Assembly (NCBI RefSeq): GCF_000372725.1
Contig: NW_005200250.1
Location: 897,721 to 961,720 of the forward strand
DNA length: 64,000 nt
Origin: Emiliania huxleyi CCMP1516
Lineage: Eukaryota > Haptophyta > Isochrysidales > Noelaerhabdaceae
Reading direction: 5' to 3'
Shown here: piece after piece, positions 38,773-50,118 of the stretch
Position numbering within the stretch: position 1 is the first letter of the stretch
Layout: each line of letters starts with the position of its first letter
Program-made: the position numbers and the translations under genes
The notes under the pieces: generated by a model
Seen by the model: only the letters and a program-made list of their open reading frames with translations
Database searches by the model: none
What the model was told of the DNA's origin: nothing

Positions 38773-39328
38773 TCAAGCGCCAGTCGCTCAACGCATACGA
38801 GCGCGGCATCATCGCGGGCGTGGAGGGCCCGGCCGAGACGGCCGACGCTTGAGCGGCCGTCAATCAACTGGGGAAGGGGGGGGGGTTAGCGTGGTGCTCG
38901 TGGCGGAGTTCGGCCGTTCGCGCGCGGCGTCAGTGCCTCGAGAGTGACCCAAAGATTGGGGAGCACACCCAAACGCAGGCACGTATCTGCTAGCAAACGA
39001 AAAACAGGCACCCTGCGAGAGCAATAAAACGCCGGCACCCCGCGTCATCGCGATTTCTTTCTTTAGAAGTAAAAAAACGGCGGCAGGGGGTGCAGAAAGT
39101 GGCGGCCCCGCCCTCCAGCTCCGCCCCGCCATCCTGCAGAAAGTGGCGGCCCCGCCCTCCAGCTCCGCCCCGCCGTCCACTCCTCCGCCCGCACTGCCCC
39201 GGCTGCTGCAGCGCAAGGGTCAATGGAAGCTTTCGACCCCAAATCGGGGGCTTGTGCGATCACCAACGACGAGGCGATGATCGCTCGCCTGGGACGCGGA
39301 CATCGATTTCACCACCAAGGACGCGGCG

Positions 39329-40985
39329 ATGCCGGACGCGAGGCGGGTGAGGCGCCGCTGGATAGTAGCAGCATCAACCAGTCCTGCGCTCTATCGACGA
39401 TCTCACTTGCTGTGTCAGGTGAAGAGCGGATACCTCGACCGTAGCAGCGCCCTCGCGGCGGCCGCCAACCTCCCCGAGTTCCTCGCAAAGCTTCCCAAGG
39501 CGGAGCTGCACGTCCACATTGAGGGCTGCCTGACGCCTCAGCTCTGCCACTCCATCGCCGTGCGGAACGGCCTCGACGCCACGGCCTTTGATCCGGCGGA
39601 GGCGACGCGGCGGCGCCAGTGCGGCTCGTGGCTCCACGGCGACTACCAGCCGATGCTGTTCTGCGGCCCGAACGAGATGGCTATCAATGCCTTTCTCACC
39701 GAATACACGCGCTGCAACGCGATCATGCGCACCGAGCAGGACTTCTACGAGCTGATGCTCGGCTACCTCGAACGCGCGGCGGAGAATGGCGTTGTCCGCG
39801 CCGAGATCTTCTTCGACCCGCAGATGCACTGCTTCGAGGATTCGTCCGGCGCCGGCGCGGCTGCGGCCGAGGCGATGGGCGGCCCGCCGCGCATGCCCTG
39901 TGGGGTCGGAGGGCCGCGCATGCCATACGCGGCGGTGATCGCGGGCCTGTGGCGCGGCATCGAGGAGGGGCGCGCGCGCTTCGGCGTCGACGGCGCCCTC
40001 ATCCTCTCCTTCCTGCAGGACCGCTCGCTCGAGGAGGCGATGGCGGTGCTAGACGAGGCGCTCAAGCCGGGCAACGTCGGCAAGATCGTCGGCGTCGGCA
40101 TGGACAATGGGACGGGCCCGTGGGGGCACGGCTCCACTTCTCGCTTCAAGCCGGCGTATGAGAAGGCGAAGGCGGCGGGGCTGATGCTGTCGGCGCACGC
40201 CGGCGAGGAGGAGGGCGCCGCGTGCGTCGAGATGTGCCTCGACGTGCTCAAGTGCGACCGCATTGACCACGGCGTGCGCTGCCTCGAGGACTCGATCGCC
40301 GCCATGCGCCGAGAAGTGCGAGCATCGTCTCTCACAGTTGCTCCGTGGACAGGACGCGGCCGTCGTGCGCAAGCTCAAGGACCGGAACACGCCCTGCACC
40401 GTCTGCCCGATCTCCAACCACCGCGCTCAGATTGTGGGGAGGACCTCCTGGTGCGCGGTTTCGCCCGCGGCCCCTTCCCCAAGCCCCCTCGGACCCGTCC
40501 CGTAGGTGCCGCGAATCTTTTGCGGCGAGAGCCCCGTCCGTGCGATGCTCGAGGCCGGTGTCAACGTTGCCGGCCTGCTTCGACGCCCCCGCGTCGCGCC
40601 GCGCTGAGAGTCATGCGCGGGAATCGTCCAGCTGTGAGCAGGCTTGCACAGCGACGACCCAGCCTACTGCGCCATCGGCACGGTGGATGAGCGCTGCTAC
40701 GCGTGCGAGCCGCAGACCTACGACGGCTACGTCAACTCGGCGTACATGCGGGCCGCCCGCGACAGCGGCACTCGGGTGCCCGATTGGCTCCACCGCCGTC
40801 GTGCGTGATGTGATTGCGGCGCAGTGGTGTGATTAGGCCTCACCCCCGACGAGTGCGTACTCTTGGCCAAGCGCTCGATCGAGGCGTGCTGGAAGCTGAC
40901 GGATGCGCAGCGTGCAGGCTACCTCGAGAAACTCCGTGCTTACTGCGATGGCTGGAGGCCAAAGGCGGCCGCGGGCCGGAAGTAA
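39329..40985 (+). CDS. Adenosine deaminase paralogue 2, six exons
   Basis: Exons 39329-39346, 39419-40288, 40353-40433, 40506-40572, 40642-40767 and 40837-40985 join in frame (436 residues from ATG 39329). Motifs: KAELHVHIEGCL (HxH), FFDPQMHCFEDSSG, ALILSFLQDRSLEEAMAVLD, SAHAGEEEGAACVEM, DRIDHGVRCLE, TPCTVCPISNHR, PRIFCGESPVRAMLEAGV and LHSDDPAYCAIGT. This is a complete adenosine deaminase active site. A longer N-terminus (WDADIDFTTKDAAMPDARR) is conserved with paralogue 1 and would need the ATG at 39223 with a one-base correction near 39288-39290. Introns are 72, 64, 72, 69 and 69 nt, with donors GT, GA, GT, GC and GC. Divergently oriented to paralogue 1. Confidence 0.87.
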
Positions 40986-41540
40986 AAGTGAGACCGCGTG
41001 ATGTCCCACCTCCTAAAGACTCGACATCTCTCGAGACGCAAGACGTGCGATTTTTCAGTGTACGGCTTTAAGGAACATTGATGGGGTTTAAGCTTTAGCG
41101 TTTAGCCGGCGCGCGCGCGCCAGACGTAGAGTACGTGCACACGCCGTAGGCCCGTACCACGGTCTGTTCGCGCCGATGGCCGATCTCGTGTGCACGCTCA
41201 TCGCTCGGCTCTGCACACCGCACACAACCACAGCTGGACGCACACCGCGCGCGCCGGCGCGGGCGCCCCCGCGGGCCGATTTGCCGCCGAGAGAGAGAGC
41301 AGAGAGGGTGTGTGACCCTGTGAGCTGTGTGCTGTGAGCGCCGTGCGGTGAGCTTCTAAGCTCTCTAAGCTGGCTCTTAAAGCAAGAGACCCGCCTGGCG
41401 GTCGGCGCGGCGCGTTCACTTTAACATACGGCCACGTGTGTACGCAGATCGCAGTGCGGTCCTAGACTCACATCTTAGTGCGAGAAATGTGGGTGTCATC
41501 GCCTGTCCGTCTGCGAGGTGGGCGGGACGCCCCAGCCTCG
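40986..41540. other. Intergenic, nothing recognised
   Basis: Convergent 3' flanks of adenosine deaminase 2 and homoserine dehydrogenase. Short low-complexity GCGCGC and AGAGAG patches only. Confidence 0.5.
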
Positions 41541-43974
41541 TCACTCGACGACGGGCATATAGAAGGTGTCGCCGAGGCACCAGTCGGTCGCCTCGAGGGC
41601 GACGCACGCGCGCTTGATCTTTGCGACGTCGACGGGGTCGGTGGTGATGACGAACATCGAGTCGTTCGGGTTCTTGATGGGCGTCTGCAGCAGGTTGTAG
41701 ATGGAGACGCCCGCGTCGGAGAAGATCTCGCCCACCGACTGGATGATGCCTGGAGGGGGAGGAGCGGGCGGCACGCCTCACGAGACGAGGCGCCGCCGGG
41801 GGGGCGAGGAGGAGGAGGGAGGAGGAGGGAGGAGGAGGAGGAGGAGAGGAGGGGCAAGAAGAGAAGCACGCGCCGAGCTGCTCGCGGAAGCGGATGCGCA
41901 CGTAGAAGGAGGAGGTGTACGAGTTGCCAAACTTGAGGGCGGGCGTGAGGGGCTGCTTGGGGAAGGGGGCTGCGCTCGTCCCCTGCGCGATGTCGAGGAT
42001 GTCTGACACGCAAGAGTTGGCCGTCGGCAGCCGGCCGGCGCCCTGCCCCACCAGGACGGTGCTGCCGAGGTTGGCGGAGCCGATCTGCACCGCGTTGGTC
42101 GCGCCGCTGATGGAGGCGAGCGTGTTGGAGGTCGGGACGAAGCAGGGCGAGACAAAGGCGGAGAGCCGGTCTCCGTCGCGCCTGAAGACAAGAGGAGGAG
42201 GCGTGAGCGAGGGGAGGGGAGGAGCGGCGCGGGGGTCGCCTCCGTCGCGCTTGGCGACGCCGAGCAGCTTGACGGTTCCGCCTGAGGGGCAGAGGGAAGA
42301 GGGAGGGGGGGCGGTGTCACGGGGGCGGCCTCGCACGCCGCCCGAGAGGGGCAAGTCCCGGGCAGGTCGGGCGCGGCTCCGCCCTGCAGCGCGGCGTACT
42401 CAAAGTCGGTGGCGGTCACCTGTGGTGAGGACGTGTTGATGTCGTCTGCGTGGTCTGAGTGGTGGTGCCTCAAAGGAAGTGGCGGCCGCCTCGGTGAGGC
42501 CGCGGCACGGGGCTAAGTCCCCGGGTGATCTCGGGTGATCTCGGCTGATCTCGGCTGATCTCGGCTCATCTCGCACCTCGGTGATGCCGCGGCACGGGAT
42601 CTCGTCCTCGCCTGAGAATTCCACCCGCCAAGATGCAGCCGAGATGCCCGTCCGATGCGGCGGCACGCCCTCCCACCCTCTCGCCGACGTCTGTCCCGAA
42701 GGCGAGCTTGATGAGGATCTTGAGCTTCGAGCGCGCGTCGAAGCCTCCGACGTCGAGCGTCGGGTCCGCCTGCCCCCGGGGCCCGGGGTGGGGCAGGTGA
42801 GGGAGGGGGCGGGGACGGCCTGGCCGGGGTGAGTCCCGGGTGACCCCCCCCCCCCCCCCCCTTCGTCCTCGGGCTACTGTGATGAGCACATAATGGCGAG
42901 GCGCCCCGGGCCGGTAGCACGGGCCGAGGCGAGCAGGCGTGGCGAGGCGTGATGGGCGTGGCGAAGTGTTGCGAGCGAGCGACGCGAGGCGGCGTGGGGA
43001 GGGGAGGTGTGGCGAGGAGGAAGCGGGGCGAGGAAGCGGCACGAGGAGGCGAGGCGAGGCGGCGTGGGGAGGGGAGGTGTGGCGAGGGGGGTGGCGTGTG
43101 GCGAGGCGGCGGCGGCGCGGCGCGGCCTCTGCGTATCCGAGCGCCGACGCCTCCTTGAGCGCGTCCGAGTAGGAGAGGCCTCCCTGCGCCATGTTGGAGA
43201 GGATGAAGTTGGTGCAGCCGTTGATGATGCCTACGAAAAGGCCCCGAGGCGGCTGCCCAGAGGGCTGCCCAGAGACGGACGGAAGTGTGCGGCCGTTGAC
43301 GACGCCAGACAGCTGCGACACCTCGTCGCCCAAAAAGTCTCGCTGCAGCGCGTGGATGATTGGGATGCCTACGGCGCACGCCGACCGACCGCTGGACGCA
43401 TGCTGCGCAGACGGCGCCAGCGCACCTGCAAGACCCGCGCACCGCCGCACACCGCCGCCTCAAACCCGAACTTGCCCTCGGAGCCGAGCACCTGCTTTGC
43501 GTTGGCCTCGGCGAGCTTCTCCTGAAGCTCGGGCAGCGCCGCCGCGATGAGCGCCTTGTTGGCCGTCACCACGTGCTTGCCGTCCGCGATCGAGCGCATC
43601 ACCACCTCCTTGGCCAGCGTCGTGCCTCCCATCACCTCGCACACGAGATCGATGCTGCCGTCGCCGAGGATCTCCTCCACGTCGTCGACGACAGCGCAGC
43701 CGGCAGGGAGCGGGAAGTCGCGTGGCTTCGCCTTGTCGCGCACGCAGATCGTCGCGATCTCCACGTCCACCCCAAGCGACGCCTGCAGCTCGCGCGCGCC
43801 CTCGAGGATGGTGACGATGCCGCCGCCGACAGTGCCGCCACCGACGAGGCCGACACGGAGCTTCCTAGGCGACTCGGCCATGCACGGGCTGCTGGCGCAG
43901 CGCGCGCCGCCTGTCCGCGTAGGAGGGCCGCCCACCAGCAGGGAGTGCGAGAGGCCAGCAACCAGTGCGATCAT
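41541..43974 (-). CDS. Homoserine dehydrogenase, nine exons, probably plastid-targeted
   Basis: Exons (minus): 43974-43443, 43368-43306, 43230-43127, 42769-42685, 42611-42577, 42419-42383, 42281-42251, 42181-41874 and 41749-41541, in frame to 467 residues. It reduces aspartate semialdehyde to homoserine in Thr/Met/Ile synthesis. Seen: a hydrophobic leader (MIALVAGLSHSLLVGG), Rossmann RVGLVGGGTVGGG, VVTANKALIAAALPE, GIPIIHALQRDFLGDE, GIINGCTNFILSNMAQGG, SYSDALKEASALGYAEADPT, DARSKLKILIKLAFG, and a C-terminal ACT-like segment (VGEIFSDAGVSIYNLLQ). Monofunctional: no aspartate kinase domain. Six of eight introns are GC-AG. The intron 43231-43305 starts with a close copy of the next exon (reads GVVNGRT versus GIINGCT). 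Confidence 0.93.
42420..42576 (-). repeat. TGATCTCGGC array intron with copied exon end
   Basis: A GT-AG intron of homoserine dehydrogenase containing about five CTGATCTCGG units. The end of the preceding exon (CGTGCCGCGGCATCACCGAG) is repeated with one change within the intron, just past the array. Confidence 0.82.
42770..43126 (-). repeat. Long homoserine dehydrogenase intron with G/C-rich duplications
   Basis: A 357-nt GC-AG intron. It contains two copies of a GCGTGGGGAGGGGAGGTGTG block (about 42992-43022 and 43062-43090, plus strand) and a C-run at about 42845-42862. Homopolymer length here may be unreliable. Confidence 0.7.
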
Positions 43975-44077
43975 CGAGCATCGAGCTCACGTGGTGGCTG
44001 CTGCGTCGCGCTCGTCGGAGCTCGGTCGCGGCAGTTTCTTTTGAGAGAGGCGTGTTTTAAGAATTCGTTGGAGCTTC

Positions 44078-44185
44078 GCCTTCGATGTTATGAAACAAAC
44101 GCAAGGCGGACATGGCATATCGCTCTCGGGCCCACAGACATCCCGCACACCCGCCGCACACCCGCCGCCCCCGCGCGCGCCCCAC
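44078..44185 (+). repeat. Dispersed repeat D, copy 1
   Basis: CTTCGATGTTATGAAACAAA, then GGCGGACATGGCATATCGCT and GGCCCACAGACATCCCGCAC, recur inverted at 56205-56320. It is upstream of homoserine dehydrogenase here and upstream of methionine aminopeptidase there. Confidence 0.88.
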
Positions 44186-45868
44186 CTCGGCCGGGAGAAA
44201 GGGGAGTGACAGTTTGGGATTGCAAGCCCGAGTATGTTGAGTCCTGGCTCAACAACGCAGGGAACAAGAGGAGGTGGTCCGGCTCACAGGTCCGGCTCAC
44301 GCGCCCCGAGCTCGCCATCTACCGCACTGAACACTTCCGCCCCCTCGCTCCCAACCCACTCACCTTCCCGACCGCAGAATTCTTTTTGAAAGAGGCGTAT
44401 TTTAAGAATTCTTTTTGAGAGCGCCTTCGTTGTTAATAGTACAAACCCAATGGTCCCTTGCGAGCGGTCCTTCGTTGCAGTCGCACACACGCACACGCCA
44501 CGCCGCACCGCGCGCCCGCCACTGCCCCGCCCAGGCGGGAAAGAGATGAGGAGAAGGGACAGCGAAGGAGGAGCCCAAACACGTATGGGAGGTTTCGTTG
44601 ATGCGTCACGCTGCCCGGCGTTTCTCACTTTCCGGGACAGCCCCGCCCTTTTGAGGCAGGAGAGTGACGGCTGCCCCGTACGCCCTGTCGCTTCTACCCC
44701 GACGCCGACCGCCCATTCCCCCCTCCTCGTTCCCCCCTCGAATTCTCCGGACCCCGACAAGCCGCCCGACGTTGGGCCTCTGCCCCGCACGCCCCCGCCC
44801 CTTCTGCCCCTCGCTCACACCCCGGCCCGACACGCACATACAAGACAAACCCGGCGTCCTGCTCTCAAAAGAAAAGAAAAAATGGGAAGGAGGAGACCAG
44901 CGGGGGAGACTCCCCGCCTATGCAACACCCCAGAGAGGGGCTGCCATCGCCGAAGCTGTGCCTAAGCATAACTCCCAAACCCGCAGCGGCCCGGGGGGCC
45001 TTGGGGGCAGCCTGCCGGACCGCTGCTGCACGGGGCTAAGCACCAGAAGATGAGTGTAGTTGATGGATCGGGCTGTCGACCGTGCCTCCCCTCTTTTCGT
45101 CAGAGTGGGACCTACGCCGCGCCGGGTAAGGGGCGCGCCCGGTCCTCGACGGAGCCGCGCGCCCCGAACGACCCAGGCGACGAGTAGTCGTCGTCGAACC
45201 TTCGGCATGTAGTCGCCCGTGGTCAGCGCCCTTCCTCCCTCGCCCGTCCCTACAGATTCTTTTCCGGCGCCAGTCCCGAGCCAAATGTCGTGCGAGGGAG
45301 TTTTGTTGTAAAATTCTTTTCCCGTTCGCGGGAGAAGAATTGCGACCTGCGTTCAGCACGCTCTGCTGCACCCTCGGGAATCACACTACATCGAGAGGAT
45401 GAGGCGTGCTCTCGCTACGCCACTCCGCCCGGCCGGCTCTGACGCTCCGCACCTGCTTGTGTAGGCGACGACGCCAGGTTTGCCGGCGCGTGCACCCCCA
45501 TCTTAGATCTGACACGCACCGAACGACAGACCCACAGCCCACAGCGCGCGCGGCACACAGCTGCTCCCAAGACGTGGGACGAGATGAGATGATCTTCGTT
45601 TTATTTACGTCATCTTCTTCATTCAAACTGGGTCTAGCAAAGCCGAAGTGAAAAACAAGTCTAGGGTGCGCGCGTGCCAACTCCCCCTGTACTCACGGCA
45701 CGCGCGCTCTCCGTCCCCAATGAGCAATGTATGTATGTATGTAGGAAGGTGAAGATTTCTTGTAGCTCGGTCGGTCACACCGCCATCACCGTCGAGGAGA
45801 GGGGGGACGACACTGCTTCGGCAGCGTGCACCTCGATCCTGTACCGTGTTTGTTATGACCCAATGAAC

Positions 45869-45949
45869 ACACCAGTGAGGGAGGGCGAGACGATCGAGGG
45901 GTCCCGTACCATGCGGAATCGACCCTATCCAGTGCTCAAGTGCTCAAGG
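45869..45949. repeat. Dispersed repeat C, copy 2
   Basis: Matches 19821-19901 (ACCAGTGAGGGAGGGCGAGA onward). Directly followed by repeat E copy 2. Confidence 0.85.
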
Positions 45950-45956
45950 TGAAGAA

Positions 45957-46042
45957 CAGTTAGGCTCGGACTGGACACCAACGCGGTATGGGTGGACGCG
46001 GGACAGATGATGACGGCACGCACGAGCGACACACAGACACAA
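45957..46042. repeat. Dispersed repeat E, copy 2
   Basis: Matches 25541-25628, the copy interrupted on its left by the hAT-like element. Here its left neighbour is repeat C, so C and E may be parts of one larger repeat. Confidence 0.83.
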
Positions 46043-46697
46043 ACAAGCTCACAAGACACACAGCCAGCTGGCTGCCACAGAGCCACACACCCTGAGTTGG
46101 CGTACACATAACTCAGGGCCACGTCCTCCCTGACGCCCCCCCCGATGCAGCGCTTGTCTGTCGTTCTCCACGCCGCCGTGGCGTGGCAGACGGTGAACGA
46201 GCTAGCGTGCGGGGAGAGCGGCATTGTGCACGGCGCTATCCGGTGGTTTGCCTGTTGATAGAGTTGCTAGCACGCGCCAGTCCGCACCTGCGTCGAGCCT
46301 GTCTGCTGTGAGAGAGAGTTGTTTTCTTAAATTCTTTTTTCCGGGTTCTTGCTGGCCGAGCACTGGATAGGGTCGATTCCGCATGGTACTGGACCCCTCG
46401 ATACGGCTTTATCCGTCTCGCCCTGTGTGTTCTTGTGTAACCTAACCTAACCTTTGTGTATCTCGAGAGACCTCGAGAGAAGGCCGCCCGCCGAGGGACA
46501 AGTCTCCAGAATTGGCTTCTTGGCGGGCCGCAACCGCCAGTCCGGTTGGTTGAACTGGCAGGAGGCAGCACCACCCACGCCACTTGGCCTGCAGAGTTTC
46601 CGGCAACCCCCAAGTGAAGGAAACCAGCAGTGGGTCCCTAGACTTTGCGTTTCCACCTCTCCTCTCTATCCTATCTACACCACCGATGCAGCGTCGA

Positions 46698-47797
46698 CTA
46701 GCCATCCCCGCGCCCAGCCTCACCAGCCGACCCGCCGCCGGCAGCCTCCGCGACCAGTTTGACCAACGCCGAGATGCCGATGGCCAACAGCAGCAGCCCG
46801 ATCGCACCCTTCAGCCGGCCGGGAGGCGCGCGCTGCGCCACCCGTACGCCCAGCGGGACGCCGCTCGCCACCGCCGCCCCGATGGCGGCCGCGAGGCCGA
46901 GGTCGACGCTACCACCGACGGCCGACACCGCCACCGAGCACAGCGAGATGGGGATGCAGAGCGACTGCGCCAGCGCGACGACGAGGGCGGGGGGCAGGCG
47001 CGGGTCGAGACGGAAGAGGAGCGGGATCGCGACAAACGGTCCGCCGGTGCAAGTCAGGATGGACAGGAGCCTAGATATGCACACGGCCGAGTGTGGGGTC
47101 CAGATCCGTCTATCGCCGTGCATCGCACTCCCGAGCCTCGCGGGCATCACAGCTGTGGATACAGTTGGCACGGCTGGCATACAGCGGAACATGCATCTCG
47201 CGTCTATTGAGCGCGCCCCACCACGAGGCCGAGGGCCACGGCGACCCGCTTCGACAGCACGAACGCGCCGGCAGCCGCCGAGGGATGCGCGGCGGCGGCG
47301 CCGCCGCCCTTGCGGGCTCCGTCGGCTGCGGCGGTGGCGAGCTCGGTGTCGCACCGGCTGGGCTGATCGTCTCGGCTGCTGCCGCTGTCGTCAGTCCGTC
47401 CGCCGCGGCCGGCCCTGAAGACGGTGCAGATTGCATGCACGCCGCTGAGGACCGCAAGCAGCACGACGAAGCTGGAGATGAGGGCGGCAGGCACCAGCGG
47501 GAAGAGCAAGCTGCCGGCTACCGCGCCCGGTACCGCGGAGAGCCCAGCCGTCGCCGTCTCGATCCGCGGCACTATCCTGCGGTTAGCGATGAGCGCAACG
47601 ACTCCGGCCGGAAGAAGCGAGGCGATGACGGCCGGGCTCGCAACGCCGATCGGGACTCCCATGAGGAGGAGGAGCGGCACGAGCAGCACGCCTCCGATGC
47701 CAGTGGCACCGATGCAGACGCCAGAGCCGAAGGCGGAGACAAGGTACAGCGCAAGCGGCTGCGCCGCGGGCGCATCGCGCAGCCAGGATACCGCCAT
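46698..47797 (-). CDS. TauE/SafE-family membrane permease, two exons
   Basis: Exons 47797-47217 and 47070-46698 join across a 146-nt GC-AG intron to 317 residues. The protein is strongly hydrophobic with about eight membrane segments in two homologous halves: FGSGVCIGATGIGGVLLVPL with LLLMGVPIGVASPAVIASLL in the first, LTCTGGPFVAIPLLFRLDP with ALAQSLCIPISLCSVAVSAV in the second. The gly-rich re-entrant signatures are those of TauE/SafE sulfite/sulfonate exporter-like proteins. The central loop is Gly/Ala-rich and hydrophilic. Substrate not determinable; members move sulfur anions or other small anions. Confidence 0.87.
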
Positions 47798-48036
47798 TGA
47801 GGATTAGCGGCGCGATGTTTCATTGTTGGCTGGCGTGCCTGCCACCTTCCTCAGGCTGTTCCATCTCTTTCCCACCTAGGCGGGGCGATGGGCGTTGCGC
47901 GTGCGCGGGGTGCGGGGTGCGTGTGCTGTGGCGTCATGTGTGTGTCCACCTTCGTCTTGTTTGTTTCCTTGCTCAAACATCGAAGGCTAGCTCAAAAAAA
48001 TCCAGTGTGTCAGAGACCCGGTCGCGCCTCCCCGCC

Positions 48037-49886
48037 CTAGGGTGGAGGAGGCGACGGTGGCGGCGGAGATGGCGGCGGCGGCGAAGGAGGCGGCGGGGTG
48101 GGCGGTGGCGGTGACGGCGGTGACGGCGGCGGCGGGCTGGGCGGCGGCAGAGATGGGGGCGGGGGCGAGGGTGGAGGAGGCGACGGTGGCGGCGGGCTTG
48201 GCGGCGGCGGCGAAGGAGGCGGCGGGCTGGGCGGTGGCGGTGACGGCGGCGGCGGGCTGGGCGGCGGGCTGGGCGGCGGCGGAGATGGAGGCGGGGGCGA
48301 GGGTGGCGGCGGCGGAGATGACTGCGGCGGTTGGCTGGGCGGCGGCGGTGACGGCGGTGGCGGGCTGGGCGGCGGGCTGGGCGGCGGGCTGGGCGGCGGG
48401 CTGGGCGGCGGGCTGGGCGGCGGCGGAGATGGAGACGGCGGCGGCGGCGAAGGAGGCGGCAGAGAGGGCGCCGGCGGAGATGGCGGCGGAGGCGAGGGCG
48501 GTAGCACTGGTGGCGAGGAGGCGTCAATGGCATCGGTGGCCACCGGGCAGTTGAAGCCGTCGTTGAAGCCCGTGGAAACGCCGGAGTCCATCTCGGGTCC
48601 TAAAATTTTCACCTCCCCCACCACATCGCCCACGCAAGAAGTCTGGCTGTTCTTTGGCGTCCCGTGCACATTGCGACATGACAAATCGACGAAACTCTTC
48701 GTCTGGCCACCCTCGACGAGATCTGTCGACTCGATTAGGTCCGTCACTTCCTGTATTGGGATTTTGTAGATCTCGCCTCCGTTGGCCGCAAAGTAGAGGG
48801 ATCCAGAAGATGAGTACTCGAAGGCTGCTCCAAAGTTTTCCTGGTCAGTGTTGAAGTTGCCATCGTCAGAGTTAACCGTTGGCATCACCCAGAAGTCGAG
48901 AGTCGATTGGAGCACCGGGGAGGGGGAGGTGTCGAGGACGGGCCCTGTGATGATGAGCTCCCCGTCACGGCTCAACGCAACGAGAAAGGTGCCGAGGGAG
49001 CTGTCCACCGCAACCAGGTCGTTGGCAGAGCCTCCCCAGAGGGCGGATTTGAATTTGGCATTGCCAAAGTCTTCCTCGGTGCAAGCAGTGCTAGGATCCA
49101 CAGCCAAGCTCGACAGGCCAGAGATCGCATCCATTGCCCCGTGTGACGTTGAGAGGAATAGTGTGTCGTGCATGACGTGCCCCGCATTGGCGCCTGCATT
49201 GGAGACCTGGCAGAGGCATTCAATGGCGAGCGTATTGGCGTTAGGATTAAATGGCGAGTCGGGCGGCATTGGCGAGCCAGTACCGAAACGGCAGAGGTAA
49301 GACTTGGAATCGCTGAGCGTAAATCTACCGTAGCCCTTGTTATCCACAACGTTGTACCCGACCGCATTTACAGAATTGATAGTGAGTGTTCCCCCGACTG
49401 CCGTCGTTATGCCGTTGAAGTGGTGGATGTCGACGTACGTATTTGCCATGACATCCAGCTCCATGATCGTGTCTGAGCACAGGCACACAGGCATTACGTC
49501 AATCACGAGTGACGATGGGTAAGGGGTGTGAGGGCGGGCATGGGCCGGGCAGGCTGCGAATGAGGCGGGCGAGCACGGCGCGCACAGTAGTCGTCCCCCG
49601 ATTTCTTCAGGAGTTGCAGTGGATTGCCCCATGCACAGTCGGCGGCCGACTGCAGCTCGCGTACCATACGCGGTGATGATAACTGAGGGGCGGACGACTC
49701 TGGCGGCGGCGGCGATGGTGGTGGCGGAGACGGCGGGAGCAGCGGCGACGGCGGTGGCGACGGTGGTGACGACGGCGATGGCGATGAGGGCGGTGCGTTC
49801 GCCGCCACCACTGAAAACGACAGGAGGAGGAGGAGGCCTGACGCCGGTAGCAGTCGGCTAGAATCGGCCGCGGAGCATGGGGGCAT
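48037..49886 (-). CDS. Pherophorin-like extracellular protein with SPPP-rich tail
   Basis: The likely first exon starts at ATG 49886 with a signal peptide (LLPASGLLLLLSFSVVAANA) and a short SPPPSP linker. A second frame, open from 49632 to the stop at 48037, carries a globular region (SLVIDVMPVCLCSDTIMELD, ANTYVDIHHFNGITTAVGG, SLYFAANGGEIYKIPI) and about 140 residues of SPPPP repeats at the C-terminus. The join lies between about 49690 and 49510 and could not be fixed. Pherophorin-type architecture predicts a hydroxyproline-rich wall or scale glycoprotein; that assignment rests on architecture only. Confidence 0.66.
48040..48500 (-). repeat. SPPPP-encoding GGC/GGT-rich tandem repeat
   Basis: About 460 bp of degenerate (plus-strand) GGCGGCGGxGAxGG units encode the Pro-rich tail on the minus strand. 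Repeat number is likely variable and assembly here uncertain. Confidence 0.85.
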
Positions 49887-50118
49887 CGGCGGGTGTGGGG
49901 GCTGTCGACAGTCGATGGTCCGCCCGTCGCACGGGTTGGTCCGCGCGGTCAAGTTGGAACAACCTGGGCACGAATTCGATGTGGCTGTTTTAGGTTTGTT
50001 GGCAAATCAAGACACAGAGCTCATACAGGATTGCGGTTGGGCCGCGCGCGGGCCTTAGGGCGGGCCTGGCAGCCCGTGTGAAGCGTACCGTTCACGGTCT
50101 TTCCCTCGAGCCACAGCG

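Larger units (their letters stand above)
38087..39328. other. Shared upstream region of the two adenosine deaminase genes
   Basis: The bidirectional intergenic region contains repeat B copy 2 and a 35-bp direct repeat (TAGGAGGTATTTTCTTCTCA onwards) at 38241-38275 and 38548-38582. An ATG at 39223 (MEAFDPKSGACAITN) may be the true start of the plus-strand gene but is one base out of frame. Confidence 0.5.
43975..46697. other. Repeat-rich intergenic region
   Basis: No supported gene. ORFs at 44284-44965 on both strands are compositional. The region holds repeats D, C and E, and several GAATTCTTTT motifs (about 44378, 44406, 45244, 45308). Confidence 0.5.

Noticed and set aside
44284-44965. ORFs on both strands upstream of homoserine dehydrogenase
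   Set aside because: No motif, no frame bias, and overlap between strands.
46438-46455. CCTAACCTAACC as telomere-like sequence
   Set aside because: Only two to three units, internal and isolated.
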